From: Klebsiella pneumoniae
GTDB lineage: Bacteria > Bacteroidota > Bacteroidia > Flavobacteriales > Flavobacteriaceae
DNA: 5,574 bases
Direction: 5' to 3'
NCBI GenBank assembly: GCA_943325355.2
Contig: CALPPA020000135.1
Coordinates: forward strand, 1 to 5,574
The notes under the pieces were generated by a model. The model saw only the letters and a program-made list of their open reading frames with translations, was not told the DNA's origin and searched no databases. The position numbers and the translations under genes were made by a program. Every line of letters begins with the position of its first letter. Position 1 is the first letter of the stretch. Below are positions 1-5,574 of this stretch, piece by piece.

Positions 1-2
1 AA

Positions 3-935
3 CATTTGTGGATTGCTAATATTCAAGTTCAAAGAATGTGTATTTCTGGAATGGGATTCACAGGTTCAGATATTGGTGGTTTTGCTGAACAACCTTCTGG
101 CGAACTGTATGCTCGTTGGATTCAATTGGGGGTTTTTCACCCTTTTTGCAGAACGCATTCTTCCGGTGATCACGGTGATCAAGAACCTTGGGCTTTTGAC
201 GAGGAAGTTATCGATATAACTAGAAAGTTTGTCAATATGCGCTATCAATTGTTACCTTATTTATACACTATGTTTTGGCAATACATTGAAGAAGGAATAC
301 CTATGTTAAAGCCATTAGTATATTACGATCAAGATGATATACAAACCCATTACCGAAATGATGAGTTTATTTTTGGTAACCAAATCCTAGTTTGCCCAAT
401 TCTTGAGCCGAATTCTTTAGGGAGAAGGATGTATATTCCACGAGGTCAATGGTACAATTACTGGACGAACGAATTAATTTCTGGAGGAAAAGAAATCTGG
501 GTTGACACTAAGTTTGACCAAATTCCAATTTTTGTAAAAGCAGGAGCCATAATTCCAAAATATCCCGTTCAACAATATGTGGGAGAATTAGAAATTGATG
601 AATTGACATTAGATTTGTATTTTAAAGAAGGAAAAGAAAAATCAGAAATTTATGAAGATGCTCAAGATGGTTATGATTACAAAAAAGGACGTTACAGTTT
701 ATTGTCGTTACAAACCATAGGAAAGGAAAAAGAATTAATTGTTCAATTGCATAAGGAAGGTAAGTATAATACGAGTTATTCAAAATATAGAATTAACCTT
801 TTTGGATTACCGTTTAACGTCAAAGAAATTGAAATTGATAATGAGAAGATTGCCTTTGATAGAAAGACTTTTGAAAAAGAAAATTATCTAATTGTGGATA
901 AAGAATTTACGGAATTACATATTTTTGGAAAATAA
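3..935 (+). CDS. GH31 family alpha-glucosidase, C-terminal part (5' end outside window)
   Basis: Glycoside hydrolases of family 31 release glucose from the non-reducing end of alpha-glucans and maltodextrins. The frame is open to the left edge (first visible codon His, then Leu-Trp), so no start is called; about 310 residues of a family usually near 800 are present. Near the start lies GFTGSDIGGF, whose Asp (visible residue 23) corresponds to substrate-contacting Asp645 of human acid alpha-glucosidase. PFCRTHS follows, with His52 matching its His674. The nucleophile (WxDMNE) and acid/base (GDN-type) aspartates would lie upstream of the window and cannot be checked. The end of the barrel (helix with RYQLLPYLYT) leads into the proximal beta-domain (VCPILEPNS, IPRGQWYNYW, IFVKAGAIIP) and a distal DUF5110-like beta-domain. 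Export cannot be judged without the N-terminus. The gene is convergent with the GGT-like gene and ends before a strong hairpin. Family assignment is secure; substrate is inferred, since GH31 also includes xylosidases and transglucosidases. Confidence 0.94.
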   Translation, partial: HLWIANIQVQRMCISGMGFTGSDIGGFAEQPSGELYARWIQLGVFHPFCRTHSSGDHGDQEPWAFDEEVIDITRKFVNMRYQLLPYLYTMFWQYIEEGIPMLKPLVYYDQDDIQTHYRNDEFIFGNQILVCPILEPNSLGRRMYIPRGQWYNYWTNELISGGKEIWVDTKFDQIPIFVKAGAIIPKYPVQQYVGELEIDELTLDLYFKEGKEKSEIYEDAQDGYDYKKGRYSLLSLQTIGKEKELIVQLHKEGKYNTSYSKYRINLFGLPFNVKEIEIDNEKIAFDRKTFEKENYLIVDKEFTELHIFGK

Positions 936-1004
936 TTATTTGTTTATGTTTTATTCTTAAAAATCATAAAATGTTTTTTAATAGTAATAAAAGTATACTA
1001 TTTT

Positions 1005-1040
1005 AAGCAGTAGGAAGCATAAGCTTCCTACTGCTTTTTT
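1005..1040 (+). terminator. Rho-independent terminator of the GH31 gene
   Basis: A perfect 14-bp stem (1005-1018 with 1023-1036) closes a four-base ATAA loop, and a run of six T (1035-1040) overlaps the end of the stem. It begins about 70 bases after the GH31 stop. Read on the minus strand, the stem is followed by TTAAAATAG rather than a T run, so it should work mainly for the plus-strand gene. It would be at best a weak stop for the GGT-like gene arriving from the other side. Confidence 0.88.
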
Positions 1041-1116
1041 ATAGATTTTTTTATATTCTATTCATTTATAAATATTTGCAAATTAGTTGAATGAATAAAG
1101 CTAAAAAGTGAACAAA

Positions 1117-2967
1117 TTACCATCCTAATCCATAATCTTCCCCGTGATTACTTGAGCCACCCCAAAAACTGCCGTGCAACCAGTCAAAATATATTGCGTT
1201 TATTGGGCCGCTAGTTCGTTCTCGAAAAGACATTTGATACCCCATTTGACCTAAGTCTTTTCGAACCCAAGATGGTATTTGATTGTTTAGAATTAATGAA
1301 CCATTTGCTTTTTCGTGATCACCAAAACTGGAATACATTTGGTTAGTTATAAAACTTGGCGCTTCACAAGCCTCTTGCACGGTCATATTAAATTCGACCA
1401 TATTTAAGAAAAATTGAATAAGAAGTTGGTCTTGTTCATCGCCAGCTTGCTTGGCAAAAGAAAGAAATGGTTTACCATCTTTCAAGGCTAAAGTTGGAGT
1501 TAGTGTTACTCTAGGTCGTTTGCCAGGAGCCACTACATTGAAAGGGTTTTCTTTTTCATCTAGTACAAAACTTTGCATACGTTGGCTCATTCCAATACCA
1601 GTTGTGCCTGCAATACAAGCAGGAACCCAACCTCCACTAGGAGTAATTGATACTACCCATCCTTCTTTGTCAGCAGCCTCGATAGAAGTTGTGCCTGCTG
1701 TAAAATCTTGAAAATACTGCTCTGTTAAAGTTTTCTTTAAATTAAAATCAATACTTCCAATGGATTTTAGTAAGGATTGATAAGGATTTATAATTCCTTG
1801 ATATGGATATGGATCTCCAGGACCAATTTTAGGGTCATTTTTGTTAGGGTTAATTAGTTTACTACGATCCTTTGCATATTCTTTGGATAACAAGCCTTTC
1901 ATAGGTTCTTCAGGTGCAAAAGCAGGATCACCATAGTAAAAATCCCGATCAGCAAAGGCTAAATTCATTGATTGATATAAGGTGTGAATGTATCGAGTAG
2001 AATTGTAGCCCATACTTTTCAAATCGAAGTTTTCTAAAATATTCAAAGTTTGTAGCATCACAGGACCTTGAGACCATTGTTGCAATTTAAATACATCAAT
2101 CCCTTTATAATTAGTTGATAATGGTTCTTCAATTTTTACTTTCCATTGTGCTAAATCTTCTTTGGTAATTAGTCCGCCTTGTTCTTGAGAACTACGAGCA
2201 TATTCTGCAGCAATATCTCCTTTATAAAAGCGGTCGTATGCTTCATAAATAGCTTCTTTTCTAGATTTTCCATTTTTTAAAGCAAGTGTTTCAGTGTCGA
2301 CAAGTTTTTGCAACGTTTTGAGTAAATCTGTTTGTACAAAAATTTCTCCAGCTACGGGTGCTTCTCTAGTCTCTCCTGAATGAGTAAGAAAAACTTTTTT
2401 GGAATAGGGCCACGCTTTTATGCGTTCTTTTTCACGTTCGATCGAATTTGCAGTTTGAGCTTCTATAGGATATCCTTCTGCCATTTGCATTGCTGGAGTT
2501 AAAACTTCTTTTAAACTCATCGTACCATATTCTGCAAGTATTGTCATCAATCCTCCAGCTGTACCCGGAGTTACAGCAGCAAGTGCTCCATATTGTGGTG
2601 GGTATTTCATTCCTTTGTCTTTGAAAAATTTTGGTGTTGCACCTGTTGGAGCAACTCCTAAGGCATTTATAGCAATCACTTTTTTAGTTTTCGGATTGTA
2701 GATAAGTGCTTGAGTTTCTCCACCCCAACTTAAAACATCCCACATAGTGCAAGTAGCTGCTAACATAGCACAAGAGGCGTCAATAGCATTACCTCCTTTA
2801 GAAAAAATCATCGCGCCAGCTGTAGCAGCGAGAGGTTTGCCAGTTATTGCCATCCAATGTTTTCCGTGTAATGGAGGTTTTTGAGTAGACACAGGAAAAT
2901 TATTAAATGACTGAGCGTTAGATAGTAGTGATATAAAAAAACATTGAAGGAGGACTATTTTTTTCAT
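1117..2967 (-). CDS. Exported gamma-glutamyltransferase-family Ntn-hydrolase with a non-canonical substrate pocket
   Basis: 616 residues, full length for the superfamily. Members cut themselves before a threonine that becomes the nucleophile of the small subunit. An N-terminal signal peptide (MKK, hydrophobic stretch, SNAQ at about 16-19) predicts export to the periplasm. Large-subunit landmarks are GGNAIDA (58-64), PGTAGGL (134-140) and AFADRDFYYGDP (337-348). The predicted autocleavage and catalytic threonine is Thr426 in AGTTS. Small-subunit landmarks are KRPRVTLTPT (483-492) and the C-terminal GSSNHGEDYGLGW. Compared with E. coli GGT, the carboxylate-binding Arg114 aligns with Leu103 (INALGVAP replaces IDFREMAP), Asp433 with Ser466, Ser462-Ser463 with Val487-Thr488, and Gly483-Gly484 with Ala508-Gly509. 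His after the TT pair is Ser428. The enzyme therefore probably still self-processes and cuts an amide, but not classical gamma-glutamyl substrates; the true substrate is unknown. The ATG at 2965-2967 directly precedes the signal peptide, so this start is firm. No Shine-Dalgarno sequence or strong promoter is visible upstream. Confidence 0.9.
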   Translation of the reverse strand: MKKIVLLQCFFISLLSNAQSFNNFPVSTQKPPLHGKHWMAITGKPLAATAGAMIFSKGGNAIDASCAMLAATCTMWDVLSWGGETQALIYNPKTKKVIAINALGVAPTGATPKFFKDKGMKYPPQYGALAAVTPGTAGGLMTILAEYGTMSLKEVLTPAMQMAEGYPIEAQTANSIEREKERIKAWPYSKKVFLTHSGETREAPVAGEIFVQTDLLKTLQKLVDTETLALKNGKSRKEAIYEAYDRFYKGDIAAEYARSSQEQGGLITKEDLAQWKVKIEEPLSTNYKGIDVFKLQQWSQGPVMLQTLNILENFDLKSMGYNSTRYIHTLYQSMNLAFADRDFYYGDPAFAPEEPMKGLLSKEYAKDRSKLINPNKNDPKIGPGDPYPYQGIINPYQSLLKSIGSIDFNLKKTLTEQYFQDFTAGTTSIEAADKEGWVVSITPSGGWVPACIAGTTGIGMSQRMQSFVLDEKENPFNVVAPGKRPRVTLTPTLALKDGKPFLSFAKQAGDEQDQLLIQFFLNMVEFNMTVQEACEAPSFITNQMYSSFGDHEKANGSLILNNQIPSWVRKDLGQMGYQMSFRERTSGPINAIYFDWLHGSFWGGSSNHGEDYGLGW

Positions 2968-3142
2968 TTATCGAATTGGATTAGTTTATTAATTTGTTTT
3001 ACAATACTCTTTAAAAAAAAGGAATCTACTTTTTTTATAAATATACAAATCAATTTTAAAAAAATACATCTTTACTATTTTGATTTATAGTTAAAGTTTA
3101 TCACATTATTCTATCATTTTAAAGATAAATTATTGATTTATA

Positions 3143-3183
3143 TATTTTTGCTGATTAACAATCTAAAAATATTGATACTTTTG
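3143..3183 (+). promoter_or_regulatory. Candidate Bacteroidota promoter elements, distal pair, for the M48 gene
   Basis: Two perfect TAnnTTTG (-7 type) matches occur at 3143-3150 (TATTTTTG) and 3176-3183 (TACTTTTG). The TTTG at 3147-3150 could act as the -33 element for the second, but the 25-base spacer is longer than the roughly 17-23 usually seen. Use of 3176-3183 would give a leader of about 60 bases. In such AT-rich DNA chance matches are expected, so this is a candidate only. Confidence 0.4.
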
Positions 3184-3220
3184 AATTTTATTATGTAAAT
3201 TTAAAATTCATATTTAGTTT

Positions 3221-3228
3221 TACTTTTG
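3221..3228 (+). promoter_or_regulatory. Candidate -7 promoter element (TACTTTTG) proximal to the M48 gene
   Basis: This is a perfect match to the Bacteroidota TAnnTTTG element and an exact copy of the octamer at 3176-3183. It ends 22 bases before the ATG at 3251, so transcription would begin about 15 bases upstream of the start codon. No TTTG or TTG stands at the usual -33 distance, which lowers confidence. Confidence 0.42.
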
Positions 3229-3250
3229 TTAAATATTTAAAATTAAATTT

Positions 3251-4069
3251 ATGAAAAAGTACATTACTTTACTAGGAATTTTCGCTTTAGGATTATTTTT
3301 TTCGTGTGCCACGAATCCATTCACAGGTAAACAGAATCTAAATTTTGTTTCTAATAGCCAATTATTTCCATCCTCTTTCCAGCAATATGGAACTTTTCTC
3401 AAAGAAAATAAAGTATTAGTTGGAACAACTGATTCGAGGCGTGTTGAAAATGTTGGAATGAAAATCAAAGCAGCAGCTGAGCGATGGTTAAAAGCTAACG
3501 GACAAGTTGAATATCTGAATGGTTATCAATGGGAATATAAATTGATAGAAAATAAAGAAGTTAACGCCTGGTGTATGCCCGGTGGTAAGATTGTAGTGTA
3601 TTCAGGAATTTTACCAGTAACTAAAGATGACGCTGGTTTAGCGACCGTAATGGGACACGAAGTTTCACACGCATTGGCCAATCATGGTGCACAACGAATG
3701 AGCGCGGCTCAATTACAACAACTTGGAGCAGTTGGGGTAGCAGTAGCAACTGGAAGTAAAAGTGCCCAGCAGCAACAAATGTGGCAACAATATTATGGAT
3801 TGGGTTCTGAATTAGGAGGGATGCTCCCTTTTAGCAGGAATCACGAAACCGAAGCCGATAAAATAGGATTGACTCTTATGGCGATTGCTGGTTATGATCC
3901 TGCATTAGCGATATCATTTTGGGAAAGAATGGCTGCCAGCAGCAGCGGAAATAAACCACCAGAATTTCTTAGTACTCACCCAGCAGATGCTACAAGGATT
4001 GCTAACTTAAGAAAGTTAATTCCAGAAGCAAAAGCAGAAGCTTTAAAGTTTGGGGTTGTTTTTAAATAA
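3251..4069 (+). CDS. M48 family zinc metalloprotease, predicted lipoprotein (LoiP/Oma1-like)
   Basis: 272 residues, the usual length for single-domain bacterial M48 lipoproteins, which degrade damaged or misassembled proteins at the outer membrane. The N-terminus is a lipoprotein signal: MKK, a hydrophobic core, then FFS-Cys19 as the lipidated cysteine. Next comes NPFTGKQNLNFVS (22-34), the NPxTG motif typical of this group just after the lipid anchor. The catalytic motif is HEVSH (136-140): His136 and His140 bind zinc and Glu137 activates water. The third zinc ligand is predicted to be Glu199 in HETEAD (198-203). NAWCMPGGKI (105-114) and STHP (241-244) are further family signatures. No acidic surface-export signal follows Cys19, so a periplasm-facing position is inferred. 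There is no membrane helix beyond the signal, unlike HtpX. The ATG at 3251 starts the signal directly; the AT-rich leader lacks a Shine-Dalgarno sequence, as is normal in this phylum. The gene stands alone, divergent from the GGT-like gene and convergent with the next. Confidence 0.94.
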   Translation: MKKYITLLGIFALGLFFSCATNPFTGKQNLNFVSNSQLFPSSFQQYGTFLKENKVLVGTTDSRRVENVGMKIKAAAERWLKANGQVEYLNGYQWEYKLIENKEVNAWCMPGGKIVVYSGILPVTKDDAGLATVMGHEVSHALANHGAQRMSAAQLQQLGAVGVAVATGSKSAQQQQMWQQYYGLGSELGGMLPFSRNHETEADKIGLTLMAIAGYDPALAISFWERMAASSSGNKPPEFLSTHPADATRIANLRKLIPEAKAEALKFGVVFK

Positions 4070-4085
4070 TTTTCTGAGTAGATAC

Positions 4086-4123
4086 CTAAAAAGAGGAGAA
4101 ATTGTATTGCCTCCTCTTTTTAG
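4086..4123. terminator. Bidirectional intrinsic terminator between the M48 and secreted starch-protein genes
   Basis: A perfect 13-bp inverted repeat (4086-4098 with 4111-4123) encloses a 12-base loop. A GC-containing core (GAGGAG/CTCCTC) is flanked by A5 on the left arm and T5 on the right, so either strand reads a hairpin running into a U tract. It lies in the 64-bp gap between two convergent stop codons (4069 and 4134) and can end both transcripts. Confidence 0.88.
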
Positions 4124-4133
4124 ATGTAGTGTT

Positions 4134-5573
4134 TTATTTTTTTATAATTTGTTTGAAAATTGTTTTTCTATCCTCAGTTATCATCTTAATCATATAGCTG
4201 CCTGGAGCCAAATTACCCAATTCAATTTGCTGGTTATTACCAACGCTTTGGAAGGAAACTAGAACTCCTTTTATATCAAAAACACCTGCTTCATTTATTT
4301 TAATTTTAGAATTAATTTGAAGTGTTCCGTATGTTGGATTTGGATATAAAATAAAATCATTAGTAATGATTTCTTTATTACTAATAGATAAAGTGACATT
4401 GTTATAATTAGAATCAAACCATTTGTCTGCAGTAATTCCAGTTAAATCTGGACTTTGAATAGTACCCGCTTGGTTTCTGAAAATCACGTTTACAGAAGTT
4501 ATTCCCGCGAAAGTATATTTGTACCAGCCATTAACATCGGCAGTCATTGGAATGGATTGTGCCCAAGTGATGGATGGAACTGCACCTGTTGGAAGCGCTG
4601 ACCAATAATAGATTTTAGGAATTCCCCAACTTGCCAATGGTTTAAAATATACAGTAATGGGTGTTATTGCTCCAATGGTATATTTTTGTGAAAAGGTGCT
4701 TTGGTTTCCATCAATATCAATTGCTAATATGTTGAATGTAGTCGTTGTGGTAATATTGATTGTTTTTGTCGAAATAAAACTTGGTGACAAAATAGTTGGC
4801 AAACTTCCATCGGTGGTGTAATATACTTTTGGACTTGGATCTGTTGAATCCTTAGCCGTAATTTTTACATCGATAGGATTTGCCGAATAATTTGATGCTG
4901 GTTCGAAAGTCACCTTTGGAGCAACATCTAAATTTTTTCCTACCCAAACGTGTTGAATTTTAGATTTGGTTATATTTCCTTTGTTGTCGGTAACTTCAAC
5001 ATAATAATCTACTAATTTCTCAGATAATCCAGCAATTTCTGCTGAATATTGGTTGGCAATAACTGTTGGCAACATATACAAATCTGCTTGGGTATTGCTA
5101 GTAATATTTCCTTTCGGGAAAATTCTTTCTGACATTGGCAAAGTTATCCAACTTCCCACTTCGCTTCCGCCAGCATAGATTTCGTTATGGTTTGAGTTTT
5201 GATTATTTTTTCCATCAGTGTCAATTCTGTATTTTAATTCTGATTTTTGTATCCCGCTAACGTCATAAGCAAAAGTGTAAACCGTAAAATCTGCAGAATT
5301 TAGGAAATCTTTATATCCATAAGGAGCTCCATATCCTTTTTCGCCCGGATTGTATGGCCAACGTTGCGGAATGAAAACAGAAGGTTTTGTGTTGTCAACT
5401 CCAGGATTTGCGTCTAAAGTAGGTTTTGCAAATTGAACACATCTATTTACAGCCAATGTAGTTTTTATTTCTAAATCTTCGGCTAAACCATAATACGCAT
5501 TTCCGCTATCATATCCCGCCATCAAGAAATGCCAAGCTTTTTCTGCTGGACTTATAGCCGAAGTTGGGCTTAC
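4134..5573 (-). CDS. T9SS-secreted starch-binding carbohydrate-active protein, C-terminal part (5' end outside window)
   Basis: The frame stays open to the right edge, so the start is missing; 479 residues are visible, numbered here from the edge. Residues 1-60 (AISPAEKAWHFLMAGYDSG onward) look helical and resemble the tail of a catalytic domain, possibly a GH57-type amylase; this family guess is weak. Residues ~90-212 look like a beta-sandwich linker region, ending LVDYYVEVTDNKGN and IQHVWVG. Residues ~217-301 form a chitobiase/hexosaminidase C-terminal-like module (VYYTTDGSLPT). Residues ~305-391 form a CBM26-type starch-binding module (VYFKPLASW, KIYYW, GWYKYTF, VIFRNQAG), whose aromatics would stack on glucan. 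Residues ~408-479 are a type A T9SS sorting domain (FILYPNPTYGTLQI, GxLAPGSYMIKM, final IIKK). The protein should therefore cross the outer membrane by T9SS and be released or anchored outside, binding starch. Secretion and starch binding are well supported; the reaction is not. The gene is convergent with the M48 gene and shares its terminator. Confidence 0.9.
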   Translation of the reverse strand, partial: VSPTSAISPAEKAWHFLMAGYDSGNAYYGLAEDLEIKTTLAVNRCVQFAKPTLDANPGVDNTKPSVFIPQRWPYNPGEKGYGAPYGYKDFLNSADFTVYTFAYDVSGIQKSELKYRIDTDGKNNQNSNHNEIYAGGSEVGSWITLPMSERIFPKGNITSNTQADLYMLPTVIANQYSAEIAGLSEKLVDYYVEVTDNKGNITKSKIQHVWVGKNLDVAPKVTFEPASNYSANPIDVKITAKDSTDPSPKVYYTTDGSLPTILSPSFISTKTINITTTTTFNILAIDIDGNQSTFSQKYTIGAITPITVYFKPLASWGIPKIYYWSALPTGAVPSITWAQSIPMTADVNGWYKYTFAGITSVNVIFRNQAGTIQSPDLTGITADKWFDSNYNNVTLSISNKEIITNDFILYPNPTYGTLQINSKIKINEAGVFDIKGVLVSFQSVGNNQQIELGNLAPGSYMIKMITEDRKTIFKQIIKK

Positions 5574-5574
5574 A

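Noticed and set aside
6..35. A start for the GH31 protein within the window, such as the TTG at 6-8.
   Set aside because: The frame continues to the edge, and the first residues already belong to the interior of the catalytic barrel, so the gene begins upstream of the window.
1074..1083. Ten-base palindrome ATTTGCAAAT inside a wider 8-bp inverted repeat (1059-1066 with 1090-1097), downstream of the GGT-like gene.
   Set aside because: It is short and AT-rich, with no T run after it on either strand, so neither an operator nor a terminator is supported.
1451..1711. An 86-codon plus-strand frame inside the GGT-like gene.
   Set aside because: It is antisense to the conserved small-subunit region, including the catalytic Thr codon, and is explained as a shadow frame.
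3251..3340. A possible surface-exposed lipoprotein position for the M48 protease.
   Set aside because: The residues after Cys19 (ATNPFTGK) lack the acidic cluster of the Bacteroidota lipoprotein export signal, so a periplasm-facing anchor is more likely.
4050..4262. A 70-codon plus-strand reading frame crossing the M48 stop, the terminator hairpin and the end of the secreted starch-protein gene.
   Set aside because: It runs through the bidirectional terminator and antisense to a well-supported coding region, with no recognisable protein features.
5520..5525. A start for the secreted starch protein at the ATG (5520-5522) or TTG (5523-5525).
   Set aside because: The frame stays open through 5573 with protein-like sequence (SPAEKAWHF), and no signal peptide follows either codon, so the gene begins beyond the right edge.

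Overview
The window looks like a stretch of chromosome from a member of the Bacteroidota, most likely a Flavobacterium-like flavobacterium. The evidence is the low GC content with very AT-rich intergenic DNA, start codons without Shine-Dalgarno sequences, perfect matches to the Bacteroidota -7 promoter element TAnnTTTG, and a secreted protein ending in a type IX secretion (T9SS) sorting domain. This is inferred from content; no marker gene is present. I found no RNA gene, insertion sequence, CRISPR array or phage gene.

Four protein genes fill the window, each oriented oppositely to its neighbour, so each is probably its own transcription unit as far as the window shows. (1) Bases 3-935, plus strand: the C-terminal ~310 residues of a GH31 alpha-glucosidase, whose start lies off the left edge. 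(2) Bases 1117-2967, minus strand: a complete exported Ntn-hydrolase of the gamma-glutamyltransferase superfamily. Its nucleophilic threonine is kept, but the residues that recognise a gamma-glutamyl substrate are replaced. (3) Bases 3251-4069, plus strand: a complete M48-family zinc metalloprotease predicted to be a lipoprotein. (4) Bases 4134-5573, minus strand: the C-terminal ~479 residues of a T9SS-secreted carbohydrate-active protein with a chitobiase-like C-terminal module, a CBM26-type starch-binding module and a sorting domain. Its start lies off the right edge.

The two convergent junctions carry perfect hairpins that look like intrinsic terminators: a 14-bp stem at 1005-1036 after the GH31 gene, and a 13-bp stem at 4086-4123 that can serve both the M48 gene and the secreted starch protein. 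The divergent 283-bp gap between the GGT-like and M48 genes holds three TAnnTTTG elements on the plus strand. No equally good element is visible for the GGT-like gene.

Functionally, the two edge genes fit starch or maltodextrin use: the secreted protein would bind or attack starch outside the cell, and the GH31 enzyme would release glucose from the oligosaccharides. The two middle genes have no evident link to starch; they look like envelope peptide-processing functions. No clearly new multi-gene system is visible. The most interesting item is the GGT-like protein, whose predicted active site argues against ordinary glutathione or gamma-glutamyl chemistry.
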